This document shows, piece by piece, positions 1 through 8,986 of a stretch of 64,000 nucleotides of DNA. The DNA is from an uncultured Paracoccaceae bacterium (GTDB lineage Bacteria > Pseudomonadota > Alphaproteobacteria > Rhodobacterales > Rhodobacteraceae). Where the stretch lies: NCBI GenBank assembly GCA_947488175.1, contig CANKYO010000005.1, positions 248,001-312,000 on the forward strand. The letters are read 5' to 3'. The notes beneath the pieces are model-generated. The model saw only the letters and a program-made list of their open reading frames with translations. It was not told the origin of the DNA and did not search any database. The translations under genes and the position numbers were made by a program. How positions within the stretch are numbered: position 1 is the stretch's first letter; every line of letters begins with the position of its first letter.

Positions 1-1
1 C

Positions 2-190
2 CCGTGGTTGGGCTTTACCGCCTTTTTCACCTTCGCGATCATGTTGTCGCTCTTGGTGTTCATCTTTGAAGGCGTGCGTGATGCCTTTGATCCCCGCAAG
101 ACCTTTGTGGCCGACGGCAAGGTCGAAACCGACGATCTGCCGTTTGCCAAAGAGGTGACCTTGGCCAAGACAGGGACGGATCAACGATGA
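2..190 (+). CDS. yejE: ABC peptide transporter permease, YejE-like, C-terminal end (partial)
   Basis: Only the last 62 codons are inside the window; the gene begins upstream. The visible part starts PWLGFTAFF and has one hydrophobic segment (FTFAIMLSLLVFIF) followed by GVRDAFDPRKTF, the typical C-terminal tail of inner-membrane permeases of oligopeptide/microcin C importers. The stop codon overlaps the ATG of the ATPase gene in an ATGA arrangement, so the two are translationally coupled. The specific YejE assignment rests on this tail and on the downstream double-ATPase gene. Confidence 0.8.
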   Translation, partial: PWLGFTAFFTFAIMLSLLVFIFEGVRDAFDPRKTFVADGKVETDDLPFAKEVTLAKTGTDQR

Positions 191-1785
191 GTACGCCACT
201 GCTGGATGTGCGTGACCTGCGCGTGGCCTTTCGCCAGGATGGTGAGACGACACATGCCGTGCGCGGCGTGTCGTTTCAGGTGCAGAAAGGCGAAACCGTC
301 GCCATCGTCGGCGAGAGCGGGTCGGGGAAATCAGTGACGGCACTGTCGACCGTGCAGTTGTTGGGCGACAGCGCCGTGATGGCCGGGTCCATCACCTATG
401 ACGCCGCGCAGATGGTCGGCGCGGATGAGGCTGAGCTGCGCCGGGTGCGGGGCAACGATATCAGCTTTATCTTTCAGGAGCCGATGACATCGCTGAACCC
501 GCTGCACACGCTGGAAAAACAGTTGGCGGAAAGCATTGAGTTGCATCAGGGCATTCGCGGTCCTGAGGTGCGCAAGCGGATCATTCAATTGCTGGATCGT
601 GTCGGGATTAGGGATGCGGAAAGCCGCCTGAACGCGTACCCGCACCAGTTGTCCGGCGGGCAGCGCCAGCGGGTGATGATTGCCATGGCGCTGGCGAATG
701 GCCCTGACCTCTTGATCGCGGATGAGCCGACGACTGCGCTGGATGTCACCATTCAGGCGCAGATCCTCGACCTGCTGGCCGATCTGAAACGCGATGAGGG
801 CATGTCGATGCTGTTCATCACCCATGATCTGACCATCGTGCGCAAGATTGCGGATCGGGTCTGTGTCATGAAGGATGGTGAGATTGTCGAAACCGGCCCT
901 ACGGAAGAGATTTTTGCCAATCCGCAGCATCCCTATACCCAGATGCTGCTGGCCGCTGAGTCGACCGGTGTGCCAGCCGCCGTTCCGGCAGCGGCGCCTG
1001 TCGTACTGGAAACGGACAATACCAAGATCTGGTTTCCCATCCATCGCGGGCTGCTGAAGCGGACGGTGGGGCATATCAAGGCAGTGAACGCCGCCACCCT
1101 GACACTGCGCGCGGGTGAGACGCTGGGCGTGGTGGGTGAAAGCGGGTCAGGTAAGACCACTTTGGCGCTGGCGGTGATGCGTCTGATCGGGTCGGAGGGC
1201 CGGATCGCGTTTCAGGGCACCGATATTCACCATCTGAACCAGCGCCAGATGCGCCCGCTTCGCAGTGAAATGCAGATCGTGTTTCAGGACCCTTACGGAT
1301 CGTTGTCGCCCCGCATGACTGTGGCCGAGATTATCTCGGAAGGGTTGGGTGTGCATGGGGTGGAACCCGGGCGCAACCGGCGCGAGATGGTGGCGGAGAT
1401 CATGGGCGAGGTGGGGCTGAACCCTGACTTGATGGACCGGTATCCGCACGAGTTTTCGGGCGGGCAGCGCCAGCGGATTGCCATCGCCCGTGCGATGATC
1501 CTGCGCCCCAAGCTCTTGATCCTGGACGAACCCACATCGGCGCTGGATATGACAGTGCAGGTGCAGATCGTGCAATTGCTGCGTGATCTGCAGCAGAAAT
1601 ACGCGCTGGCCTATCTCTTTATAAGTCACGACCTGAAGGTGGTGCGCGCGCTGTCCCACAAGGTGATGGTGATGAAGCAGGGCGATGTGGTTGAGGCCGG
1701 GGACGCGGATGCGATTTTTGATGCGCCAAGGACCGAATACACACGCGCACTGATGGCTGCGGCGTTTGAAGGCAAGGTGGCCTGA
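187..1785 (+). CDS. yejF: Fused dual ATP-binding protein of a peptide ABC importer (YejF-like)
   Basis: Two complete ABC ATPase domains lie in one 532-residue chain. Domain 1 has Walker A GESGSGKS at residues 42-49, signature LSGGQRQR near 155 and Walker B LLIADEPT near 178. Domain 2 has GESGSGKT near 317, FSGGQRQR near 424 and LLILDEPT after it. This tandem layout is typical of YejF-type energisers of the YejABEF peptide/microcin C importer; Dpp/Opp systems usually use two separate ATPases. It is probably cytoplasmic and docks on the permease encoded just upstream, with which it overlaps by 4 nt. The peptide substrate cannot be read from sequence. Confidence 0.93.
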   Translation: MSTPLLDVRDLRVAFRQDGETTHAVRGVSFQVQKGETVAIVGESGSGKSVTALSTVQLLGDSAVMAGSITYDAAQMVGADEAELRRVRGNDISFIFQEPMTSLNPLHTLEKQLAESIELHQGIRGPEVRKRIIQLLDRVGIRDAESRLNAYPHQLSGGQRQRVMIAMALANGPDLLIADEPTTALDVTIQAQILDLLADLKRDEGMSMLFITHDLTIVRKIADRVCVMKDGEIVETGPTEEIFANPQHPYTQMLLAAESTGVPAAVPAAAPVVLETDNTKIWFPIHRGLLKRTVGHIKAVNAATLTLRAGETLGVVGESGSGKTTLALAVMRLIGSEGRIAFQGTDIHHLNQRQMRPLRSEMQIVFQDPYGSLSPRMTVAEIISEGLGVHGVEPGRNRREMVAEIMGEVGLNPDLMDRYPHEFSGGQRQRIAIARAMILRPKLLILDEPTSALDMTVQVQIVQLLRDLQQKYALAYLFISHDLKVVRALSHKVMVMKQGDVVEAGDADAIFDAPRTEYTRALMAAAFEGKVA

Positions 1786-1906
1786 GGACCGCGCGCTAAT
1801 GCGAGGACACATCTCCTTTCGCCATGCAATCTCGAGAAGCCTGCCTATATGAAAATAGAGCGCAGGATGTTGCTGCACCTTGCGCCGAATGGGGAGACCT
1901 GACTTG

Positions 1907-2563
1907 ATGACCAAACCGATTGCCCGCCGCATAAGAATGGCAGCCTTATCGTTGGGTGTATCACTCTGTGCGGTGACGGCCCTTGCCGATTCAGCTCTGA
2001 TCGAGGTCATGGAGGCCTGCGGCGGGCAGTTTGAAACACGCGGGGACATTGCCAGCTTTCTGTCCAGCGCAGGTTGGGTGCCCGCCGCCGAAGATCAACG
2101 CCCGCTTTTGGAAGATCTGGCGACCCTTGATAACGCGCATGGCTCTCTTCCCCAATACGAACTGGGGCCGATGCAACCGGTGCGCCAGCAATTGATCGTG
2201 AATTATTGGATCGACACGCAGACCGGCACAAGGTCGGGACCTTTCGCAATCATGGCGAGGCCGACAGAGCCGCCTGCCATTGTGGTTGTAAGTGATTGGA
2301 CCAGCGCCCAACCTGTTCGGCAGATATGCCTGTTGGGCATTGGTGCCGAAATGGGGCTCCGCGATGCAGCATCATTGCTGCCCGGCCAGCCAACGCCAGC
2401 GGTGCGGTTGGGTCGTTGGTCAACAGTGATCGGTCAATATGGCGAGACCGGCACGCTCGCAACTTTCGATATGCTGACAGTTGATCGCGACCATCTGACG
2501 GACCGGCTGGGCCGGACGCCGCAATTGTTTAGCGTGCTCGAAATCAGCGTGCCTTGGCAGTAA
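1907..2563 (+). CDS. Hypothetical secreted protein
   Basis: A 218-residue protein that I do not recognise. I chose ATG 1907 because a GGGGAGA ribosome-binding site lies about 10 nt upstream and because the product then begins with a good signal peptide: basic MTKPIARRIR, a hydrophobic core, then cleavage after ALA near residue 26. The mature part has a few Cys and no transmembrane segment, so it is probably periplasmic. It is convergent with dacF, 27 nt away. A TTG start at 1880 is possible but would add nine residues before the signal peptide. Confidence 0.72.
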   Translation: MTKPIARRIRMAALSLGVSLCAVTALADSALIEVMEACGGQFETRGDIASFLSSAGWVPAAEDQRPLLEDLATLDNAHGSLPQYELGPMQPVRQQLIVNYWIDTQTGTRSGPFAIMARPTEPPAIVVVSDWTSAQPVRQICLLGIGAEMGLRDAASLLPGQPTPAVRLGRWSTVIGQYGETGTLATFDMLTVDRDHLTDRLGRTPQLFSVLEISVPWQ

Positions 2564-2590
2564 TTGTGGCCGGGACGGATCACTGACTGT

Positions 2591-4093
2591 CTAACCATCC
2601 GACCCGATCATGAAGCATGTCGTGCCGCGTGCTTGCAGCCTGCGACAGGCCATATCGGCCCCTTCGCGGGTCAGGCCCATGAAGTTGGCGTCGAACCCGC
2701 CAGAGCGTTGCACGACCCGGCGAAGTGAGCCGTCAAGCGTGCTCATCTCGTTCAGGGCGACGCGCAGTAGCACCCGTTCAGCGTCATAGCGTGTGTTGTA
2801 GCGCCCGACATTGACCCCCCAATGCCGCCCGCCCGAGGTCGAGATGCGGGTGACGACCTCTGGTCCGGTTTCCACGGGGGCCGTTGCCAGATCAGGTGCG
2901 GCGGCGGCCATCATGACGGTTTCGGTGGAAGGGGCCGGACGTGGTTGCGGGGTGACCGCAGGTGTGGCGCTGGCCACTTGCGTTGTTTCCGGTGCCGGTT
3001 CCCCAAGCACATCGGCGAGCGCCTCTGCCACGGCTGCATCGACCGCGCTGGCCACAACTTCATCGATCACGCTTTGGTCGATGGCTGCGACAAGCAGTTC
3101 AGGCTCTGGTGCTTGTGGAAGGGGCCGCGCAAGGGGGCGTATGCTGGTGGAGACGAGCCCGTTGACGCGCACTGTCTTGCCAGCGCTGCCGCGCACGGCG
3201 GCACCCTGATTACTGGGTGTTCCGGATAACATGGCTGCCGGCGGATTGGGCTGGCGGATACGTGCACGCGACGGCGCGCGGTTGAAACCCATATCCATGA
3301 GTTCGGTGATCCGGGCATTGCGCGCGGCAGTGGAGGACCCGCCAAACACGGTGGCAATGATCCGTTCCTGACCGCGCTGGGCGGAGGCAACAAGGTTGAA
3401 GCCAGCGGCGCGCGTATAGCCCGTTTTGATTCCATCGCCGCCCTGGTAGCTGTTCAGCCAGCGCCGATTGGTATGGCGCACGGTGGCGATCCCTGCATCG
3501 GCGGTGCGGCGCGAAAACAGGTTATAGTATTGCGGGAAATCATAGATCACGTGACGCCCGAGCACCGACATATCGCGGGCGGTCGACATATGCCCGTTCT
3601 GGGTCAGCCCGTGGGCGTTGCGGAAGGTGGTGTTGCGCATGCCCATGGCGATGGCGGTCCGGTTCATGCGTGTGGCAAACGCAGCTTCGGACCCCGAAAT
3701 CGCCTCGGCAATTGCGGTTGAGGCATCATTGGCGGATTTCACGGCCGCCGCGCGCAGCAGATAGCGCAGTCGGATGCGTTGCCCGGCGCGCAGGCCCAGT
3801 TTGGAGGGCGGTTCGCTGGCGGCCAAGCGGCTGACCGTGACCTCGGTATCCAGCGTAATCTCGCCCCGTTCGATCGCCTGAAAGGCAATGTAGAGCGTCA
3901 TCATCTTGGTCAGCGATGCCGGATGCAGCCGGGTATCGGCATTGCGCGAATGCAAAACCTCGCCTGTGCGCGCGTCCATCACCATTGCTGCGTAGGGTGC
4001 TGCCGTGCCGCGCAGGGGCGCCACAAGCAAAGATATCATCAATACGAATAGAAATAGCCCGTTGAGGGCCAATTGTCCCGGACGACTTGCCAC
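2591..4093 (-). CDS. dacF: Serine D-alanyl-D-alanine carboxypeptidase with C-terminal SPOR domain
   Basis: A peptidase S11 enzyme that trims the terminal D-Ala of peptidoglycan stem peptides in the periplasm. The three catalytic motifs are present: SLTK at residues 60-63, SAN at 120-122 and KTG at 223-225. A hydrophobic export segment spans about residues 10-30. After the catalytic domain comes a Pro/Ala-rich linker (about 270-410) and a SPOR-like domain from RHWGVNVGRY to the end, which would bind denuded septal glycan and place the enzyme at the division site. The start is GTG, with an AGAGG-like ribosome site upstream. Symbol by family; dacA/dacC would be equally defensible. Confidence 0.9.
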   Translation of the reverse strand: MASRPGQLALNGLFLFVLMISLLVAPLRGTAAPYAAMVMDARTGEVLHSRNADTRLHPASLTKMMTLYIAFQAIERGEITLDTEVTVSRLAASEPPSKLGLRAGQRIRLRYLLRAAAVKSANDASTAIAEAISGSEAAFATRMNRTAIAMGMRNTTFRNAHGLTQNGHMSTARDMSVLGRHVIYDFPQYYNLFSRRTADAGIATVRHTNRRWLNSYQGGDGIKTGYTRAAGFNLVASAQRGQERIIATVFGGSSTAARNARITELMDMGFNRAPSRARIRQPNPPAAMLSGTPSNQGAAVRGSAGKTVRVNGLVSTSIRPLARPLPQAPEPELLVAAIDQSVIDEVVASAVDAAVAEALADVLGEPAPETTQVASATPAVTPQPRPAPSTETVMMAAAAPDLATAPVETGPEVVTRISTSGGRHWGVNVGRYNTRYDAERVLLRVALNEMSTLDGSLRRVVQRSGGFDANFMGLTREGADMACRRLQARGTTCFMIGSDG

Positions 4094-4282
4094 GTCGCTT
4101 GCCTCTTTTTATCTGCCTCTGACCCCGGATTTTTCCGGTGGTCTTGTTATTATGAGGCAAGGTTAACACAGCTTGGATTTTCAGAAAATACCCTAAATTC
4201 AAAGACTTTGCAGGCGATGATCAGGTTGATATAGCAACATGTGGTGGGCGGGGTGGATCAGGCCCCAAGATGGGTGACTTGC

Positions 4283-4323
4283 GGCCTGCTGTCGCCTCTT
4301 TTGTGGTTTGCGACAGCTTGGCC
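4283..4323. promoter_or_regulatory. Long inverted repeat ahead of clpS
   Basis: GCTGTCGC (4288-4295) pairs perfectly with GCGACAGC (4310-4317), with outer GGCC arms at 4283-4286 and 4320-4323. It lies 55-95 nt before the clpS start. It could be an operator or a leader hairpin; no T-run follows, so an intrinsic terminator is unlikely. Confidence 0.4.
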
Positions 4324-4351
4324 TTTTCACTGGGGGCGTGTGCCTTATATA
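4324..4351 (+). promoter_or_regulatory. Possible sigma-70 promoter of clpS
   Basis: TTTTCA (4324-4329) and TATATA (4346-4351) are separated by 16 nt, about 27 nt before the proposed clpS start. The -35 match is weak; the call rests on spacing and on the AT-rich -10 in an otherwise GC-rich stretch. Confidence 0.3.
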
Positions 4352-4377
4352 TAACGCCTATCACACGGGACATATTG

Positions 4378-4719
4378 ATGCTGGCTGACCTGATCATGAT
4401 GGCTGACAAAAAGGATGATGACGACGGCGACGTCGGTGTTGTGCTTGAGACAAAGCCCAAGACCAAGCGCCCGCCGCTTTATAAAGTTTTGATATTGAAC
4501 GATGATTTCACGCCGATGGAATTTGTCGTGCATGTTCTCGAGCGGTTTTTTGGCCTGTCCCACGCGCAGGCGTTTGAACTGATGCTGACCGTTCACAAGA
4601 AGGGCGTGGCCGTCGTCGGCGTCTTCAGCCACGAGATTGCCGAGACCAAGGTTGCGCAGGTCATGGACTTTGCCCAGCGTCATCAGCACCCGCTGCAATG
4701 CACAATGGAGAAGGAATAG
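4378..4719 (+). CDS. clpS: ATP-dependent Clp protease adaptor ClpS
   Basis: ClpS binds N-degron substrates and delivers them to ClpAP. The core [20 protein letters not shown] and the C-terminal [12 protein letters not shown] are diagnostic of the family, and the product is about 113 residues, as expected. The N-terminal tail is acidic (DKKDDDDGD), typical of the disordered ClpS arm that enters ClpA. I chose ATG 4378 because GGGA lies 7 nt upstream; ATGs at 4396 and 4399 are alternatives giving MMADKK. No clpA is in the window. Confidence 0.93.
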   Translation: MLADLIMMADKKDDDDGDVGVVLETKPKTKRPPLYKVLILNDDFTPMEFVVHVLERFFGLSHAQAFELMLTVHKKGVAVVGVFSHEIAETKVAQVMDFAQRHQHPLQCTMEKE

Positions 4720-4743
4720 CGCAGCAGCGCTGTTCCCCGCTAC

Positions 4744-5715
4744 ATGTCCCAATCCCGCCTCAGCACGGCCCTGGATGACGGTCTTTTGGCGTTGCCTGAT
4801 GGCAACATTTCCGTAATGCGCCCACCGGCGGGCTATGATGTGTCAGCGCTGCCAAGGGATGCGACAGAGATCGTGCATGGGTTCTACCCTGACTACATAG
4901 CGTGGCAGAATGCGGGATACGGCATGGCGCAGTCGGTGGCAGACACCAAGACCGCCATCGTGGTTCTGCCGCGCGCGAAACTGCTGGCGCGGGCGATGAT
5001 CGCGGACGCCTGCGACAATGCTGATTTCGTTATAGTTGACGGTCAAAAGACTGACGGTATCGACAGTATCTTCAAGGCATGTCGCAAACGGCTGGGCGAT
5101 TTACCCTCGATCACCAAATCGCATGGCCGGATATTCTGGTTTGCGGCGACGGATGCGTTTGCTGATTGGGCCGCACCTCCGCCCCAGAAGGGCGCGCATG
5201 GCTTCTACACGACCGCAGGTGTGTTTTCGGACGGGGTGGTTGATGCGGGCTCTGCCCTGCTGGCCGATGCGTTGCCTGCCAAGCTTCCCGCCCGCATGGC
5301 CGATCTGGGGGCCGGGTGGGGGTATCTGGCGGCCCCGGTTCTGGCCCGTGCCGGTGTCACATCTCTGGATCTGATTGAGGCCGAGGCGCTGTCGGTTGCC
5401 TGCGCCCGTTTGAATGTCACCGACCCGAAGGTCCGGTTTCACTGGGCGGACGCAACCCGGTTCAAGCCGGACAGCCCGTTTGACGGGATCGTCATGAACC
5501 CGCCCTTTCACGCCGGTCGCGCGTCTGACCCGGGGCTGGGCCGCGCCTTTATTCAGGCGGCGTCACGCCTGCTGGCCCCGCATGGCAAGCTGTGGATGGT
5601 CGCCAACCGGCATTTGCCGTATGAAACAACCTTGACCGAAAGTTTCCGTAATGTGGACATGATTGGCGGTAACGGTGCGTTCAAACTGTTCCACGCCAAC
5701 CGGCCTGTCCGCTAA
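4744..5715 (+). CDS. rsmC: Class I SAM-dependent methyltransferase, RsmC/RlmG-like
   Basis: A 323-residue protein with the two-half layout of RsmC-type 16S rRNA guanine-N2 methyltransferases: a degenerate N-terminal half (about 1-150) and a catalytic C-terminal half. The SAM-binding motif I is DLGAGWG at residues 187-193. The catalytic N-P-P-F motif is at 252-255 in MNPPFH, as in N2-guanine/N6-adenine methyltransferases. FSDGVVDAGSALL (161-173) matches the conserved linker of the family. It starts 24 nt after clpS on the same strand. Whether the target is 16S G1207 or a 23S site cannot be decided here. Confidence 0.82.
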   Translation: MSQSRLSTALDDGLLALPDGNISVMRPPAGYDVSALPRDATEIVHGFYPDYIAWQNAGYGMAQSVADTKTAIVVLPRAKLLARAMIADACDNADFVIVDGQKTDGIDSIFKACRKRLGDLPSITKSHGRIFWFAATDAFADWAAPPPQKGAHGFYTTAGVFSDGVVDAGSALLADALPAKLPARMADLGAGWGYLAAPVLARAGVTSLDLIEAEALSVACARLNVTDPKVRFHWADATRFKPDSPFDGIVMNPPFHAGRASDPGLGRAFIQAASRLLAPHGKLWMVANRHLPYETTLTESFRNVDMIGGNGAFKLFHANRPVR

Positions 5716-5736
5716 GGCGCGCTGAGGGAGACCCAC

Positions 5737-6540
5737 ATGTCCTTTTCCATCGCTGGCAAGACGGCCATCGTCACCGGAGCGGCCAACGGCGTTGGCCTGG
5801 CCATCGGGCGGCATTTTGTTGAACAGGGTGCCAATGTGGTTTTCGCCGATATGGATGAAAAGAAACTGTGTCACGAGATCGGCGAAGAGGCGGAGAAGGA
5901 AGAGAATATTCGTATCTTTGCCGGCGATCTGCGCAAGAAGCTGACGGTCACCAACCTTCTGTCATCGACCGTGGATGCGTTTGAACGGGTGGATATCCTG
6001 GTCAACGCATCGCGACAGGTGATGACAACCGACCCGCTGAACCCCGATGACAATTCGGTCGATGAACTGCTGAACCAGAACCTGCTGACGGCTCTAAGGC
6101 TCAGCCAGGCCACCGCGCGGCGCATGATCAAACAGGCCGATGGTGATGATGACAGCCCGATTGGCGCGATTGTAAATATCAGTTCGATTGCCGCCCGCCG
6201 CACCCATGCTGATCTGCTGGCCTATTCGGTCAGCTGTGCGGCATTGGACCAGATGACTCGGTCGATGGCCGTGGCCATGGCCCCCCACCGCATCCGAGTA
6301 AACGCTGTGGCGTTTGGCAGCGTAATGAGCGCCAGTCTGAAAGGATCGCTGAAGGATCACGATGAGACGCGTGAGGCGATTGTGGAAAACACGCCGCTAC
6401 ACCGCATCGCCAGCCCAGGTGAGGTGTCGGATGCGGTGCAGTATTTGGCGTCAGATGCGGCCGGCTTTGTCACCGGCCAGATCATTACTGTCGATGGTGG
6501 GCGTACGCTAATCGACCCTGCAGACGTGTCTGCGCACTGA
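5737..6540 (+). CDS. SDR-family protein with altered active site
   Basis: A 267-residue short-chain dehydrogenase/reductase fold. The nucleotide-binding motif TGAANGVG is at residues 13-20 and the C-terminal DAAGFVTGQIITVDGG is typical of classical SDRs. The catalytic Ser (S150) and Tyr (Y163) are present, but the YxxxK Lys is replaced by Cys167 (YSVSC). The enzyme may therefore be inactive, or use another proton relay. It follows the methyltransferase gene by 21 nt, so the two are probably co-transcribed. Substrate unknown. Confidence 0.88.
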   Translation: MSFSIAGKTAIVTGAANGVGLAIGRHFVEQGANVVFADMDEKKLCHEIGEEAEKEENIRIFAGDLRKKLTVTNLLSSTVDAFERVDILVNASRQVMTTDPLNPDDNSVDELLNQNLLTALRLSQATARRMIKQADGDDDSPIGAIVNISSIAARRTHADLLAYSVSCAALDQMTRSMAVAMAPHRIRVNAVAFGSVMSASLKGSLKDHDETREAIVENTPLHRIASPGEVSDAVQYLASDAAGFVTGQIITVDGGRTLIDPADVSAH

Positions 6541-6930
6541 TCATTCAGGGTGAATGGCGATGCATTGTTGCACTGCAGTATTCGTCGCCGCCTGAAGTGG
6601 AGCCAGTTGACGCTTGAATTCAGCAAGTTTTCTGCGTTCGTCAGCGATGTCGATTTGCACCGGATCCGATGTTGTAAACGTCTCGGTACGATCACAGGGA
6701 TACCGTTCGACCGTGCCGTCGGGCAGTGTGTTTGTGCAAGTGGCTTCAACAGTCCGAGTGTTTCTGCTCGTGCTGATAGCGAAGCCGCGGTCGACATTGC
6801 CCTGCGCCGTTTTGATCTTGCTTTCCAATGTGCGTAGCTGATCATTGGCGTTGTAGATGCAGTCTTCGCGGGGCGTGGAACATGCCGCTAAGGCAAGGGC
6901 GGGAAGCAAGAGTAAGATCGAGTGGCGCAT
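6541..6930 (-). CDS. Small lipoprotein, paralogue of the next gene
   Basis: ATG 6930 is chosen because GGAG precedes it and the product opens with a lipoprotein signal ending in LAAC. The mature protein of about 110 residues has charged helical stretches and four further Cys. It shares TPRE-C-I near the N terminus, a central region with paired Cys (CTNTLPDGT.., PCDRTETFT) and the C-terminal block QCIAIHPE with the neighbouring lipoprotein at 7154-7540. Probably outer-membrane anchored; function unknown. Confidence 0.8.
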   Translation of the reverse strand: MRHSILLLLPALALAACSTPREDCIYNANDQLRTLESKIKTAQGNVDRGFAISTSRNTRTVEATCTNTLPDGTVERYPCDRTETFTTSDPVQIDIADERRKLAEFKRQLAPLQAATNTAVQQCIAIHPE

Positions 6931-7153
6931 GGTTTCTCCAGGGTTTTGCGAATACGTAGGGTTCAAGTATGCCGCATTTTATGTATGCGATGCGTTGTAC
7001 GTATCGATCTTTTCGGTGGCAACCGTGGTCGCGCAACTCACTTTTTGAAATGGTGGGCGCTGTTGTATGTTTGCACCATCCGAAGCGTCGGAAGATAGAG
7101 TAAGCCACGCACAAATGGCCTAACCGGATGAAAATCTTGATTGGCGCAGAGGT

Positions 7154-7540
7154 CTATTCAGGATGGATCGCAATGCATTGGGCGACGGCGGCGTTAGTTC
7201 CGGTTTGAACTTGCGCAAGCCGTTCTTCCAAAGAGGCAAGTTTGGCGGTTTCTGCATTCAGGTCGATGGCGACAGGTTCCGTCACAGTAATCGTGTCCGT
7301 CTTACTGCAGGGAAAGCGGAATGTCGTGCCGTCGGAGTTTTCACCTCTGCACATGCGGGTGAATGAGCGGACCTCCTGGCGTTCCTCCAGCGCATAGCCC
7401 CGTGCCAGATTGGCCCGTGTTTCATTGACCAGCGCACTGAGTACCCGCGCCTCACGACTTGCCTCGTTGATGCATTGTTCGCGAGGTGTTGCGCAGGCGG
7501 TCAGTGCAAGCAGTGGCAGAATCAGAAGGGCGGGGCGCAT
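7154..7540 (-). CDS. Small lipoprotein, tandem paralogue
   Basis: A 128-residue protein with a lipobox LTAC and the same plan as its neighbour: TPREQCINEA after the lipidated Cys, a CRGENSDGTTFRFPCSKTDT segment, a coiled helical part, and the terminal AVAQCIAIHPE. The two genes lie in the same direction with 223 nt between them, which indicates a local duplication followed by divergence. I do not recognise the family. Confidence 0.82.
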   Translation of the reverse strand: MRPALLILPLLALTACATPREQCINEASREARVLSALVNETRANLARGYALEERQEVRSFTRMCRGENSDGTTFRFPCSKTDTITVTEPVAIDLNAETAKLASLEERLAQVQTGTNAAVAQCIAIHPE

Positions 7541-7614
7541 GGCTGTCTCCGAAGGGTGAAACGAATGGGTTTGGTCTGGATCATCTATACGTGATTGATA
7601 TGGTGCAAGGAAAG

Positions 7615-7630
7615 TAACACGAGAGTGTTA
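7615..7630. promoter_or_regulatory. Inverted repeat upstream of hemF
   Basis: TAACAC (7615-7620) and GTGTTA (7625-7630) form a perfect 6-bp inverted repeat around GAGA, 26 nt before the hemF start. The position suits a repressor operator or a 5'-leader hairpin. The regulator cannot be named from this sequence. Confidence 0.4.
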
Positions 7631-7656
7631 TGCAATATCAGGGGACAGGGGCAGTC

Positions 7657-8535
7657 ATGTCAGAGGGGTTTGCAGCCGAAAAGGCGAAAGCATCGGCGTG
7701 GTTTCGCACATTGCGGGACGATATCGTCGCCGCATTCGAAGGGCTTGAGGATACAGACAAGTCTGACGGGCCAGCCGGCCGGTTCGAAGTGACCGAAACC
7801 AAGCGGCATGCTGATGACGGAACGGATGCGGGCGGTGGGCTGATGTCGGTGATGCGCGGCGGTCGTGTGTTTGAGAAAGTGGGCGTCAACGTCTCGACCG
7901 TTTATGGTGCGCTTGGCGAAGCGGCGCAAAAGGCGATGGCCGCCCGTGGCGTGCCGGGTATGGCGGATGATCCGCGCTTCTGGGCCTCAGGCATTTCACT
8001 GGTCGCGCATATGCAGAACCCGCACGCACCGGCAGTGCATATGAACACGCGCATGTTCTGGACGCCCCATGCATGGTGGTTTGGCGGTGGGTCCGACCTG
8101 AACCCTTGTATCGAATATGATGAGGACACGGCCCATTTTCATGGCGTTCAGAAGGCCAATTTGGATCCGCATGGCGCGGCGCATTACCCCAAGCTCAAGG
8201 CCTGGGCGGATGAGTATTTCTATGTCCCGCATCGCAAGCGGGCGCGGGGTGTCGGCGGTATCTTCATGGATGATTACTGCACCGGCGATTGGGAGGCTGA
8301 TTTCGCCCTGACGCAGGATATTGGCCGCGCCTTTCTGCCAGCCTATGTGCCGCTGGTCGAAAAACGGCGGAATACGCCCTGGACCGATGCCGACAAGGAC
8401 ACGCAACTGGTCCATCGCGGACTTTATGCCGAATACAACCTTGTCTACGACCGTGGCACCAAGTTCGGGCTGGCCACTGGCCATGACGCCAATGCGGTGC
8501 TGATGAGCCTGCCGCCATTGGCAAAATGGATCTGA
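7657..8535 (+). CDS. hemF: Oxygen-dependent coproporphyrinogen III oxidase
   Basis: HemF converts coproporphyrinogen III to protoporphyrinogen IX with O2, a late step of haem synthesis. The conserved blocks are all visible: HMNTRMFWTPHAWWFGGGSD, LNPCIEY, HFHG, WADEYFYVPHRKRARGVGG and the C-terminal AEYNLVYDRGTKFGL. Length is 292 residues. I placed the start at ATG 7657 because a GGGGACAGGGG stretch precedes it; an ATG at 7630 lies inside an inverted repeat. hemE and hemC are close by, so this is a partial haem cluster. Confidence 0.96.
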   Translation: MSEGFAAEKAKASAWFRTLRDDIVAAFEGLEDTDKSDGPAGRFEVTETKRHADDGTDAGGGLMSVMRGGRVFEKVGVNVSTVYGALGEAAQKAMAARGVPGMADDPRFWASGISLVAHMQNPHAPAVHMNTRMFWTPHAWWFGGGSDLNPCIEYDEDTAHFHGVQKANLDPHGAAHYPKLKAWADEYFYVPHRKRARGVGGIFMDDYCTGDWEADFALTQDIGRAFLPAYVPLVEKRRNTPWTDADKDTQLVHRGLYAEYNLVYDRGTKFGLATGHDANAVLMSLPPLAKWI

Positions 8536-8547
8536 TGATGGCTGATT

Positions 8548-8937
8548 TCAGTTTCCCGGGCGGATGAATTTTGCCCCATCCGGCCGCTGCGGTGATCCAT
8601 CCGAGGCTGGCATCGACATTTCATCAAAGGCGGCCTGTCCTGCCACCGGTCCTTTCGCCATATCGCGCAGCAGCATGCCAGCCAGTTCCGGTGAAATCTC
8701 GCCTTTGCTGGCGTCGCTGACCATCTGTGCGGCACGGTCGGGCGCAAAGTGAACCATCGCACGGGCGATGCGCATCTGGACCAGCCCGGTGGGCCGTTCA
8801 CTGCCAACTTGAGCGCCCAATGCGGACCGCTCCTCTGGTGTGGCGCTGGCAAGGCCAACCCACGCCGTCAGCGCGATGAGTGCCGCGACCCAGGCGCTGC
8901 GGACGCTGTGAAAGATCAGGCGTAGCGTGAGTGGCAT
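8548..8937 (-). CDS. Hypothetical protein with N-terminal membrane or signal segment
   Basis: A 129-residue product from ATG 8937, which has GGAG 8-9 nt upstream. Residues about 12-32 (AWVAALIALTAWVGLASA) form a signal peptide or single anchor. The rest is soluble, Met/Ala-rich and ends in PDGAKFIRPGN. It lies between hemF (convergent) and hemE (same strand, upstream). I do not recognise it; any link to haem synthesis would be by location only. Confidence 0.65.
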   Translation of the reverse strand: MPLTLRLIFHSVRSAWVAALIALTAWVGLASATPEERSALGAQVGSERPTGLVQMRIARAMVHFAPDRAAQMVSDASKGEISPELAGMLLRDMAKGPVAGQAAFDEMSMPASDGSPQRPDGAKFIRPGN

Positions 8938-8986
8938 GGCAGGCTCCGAAAATGCCCATACTGTCTGCCGGATCAATGCGGCAAAA

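Noticed and set aside
7595..7608. TTGAT-ATGG-TGCAA upstream of hemF as an FNR box
   Set aside because: Only one half-site fits TTGAT-N4-ATCAA; the second half has two mismatches.
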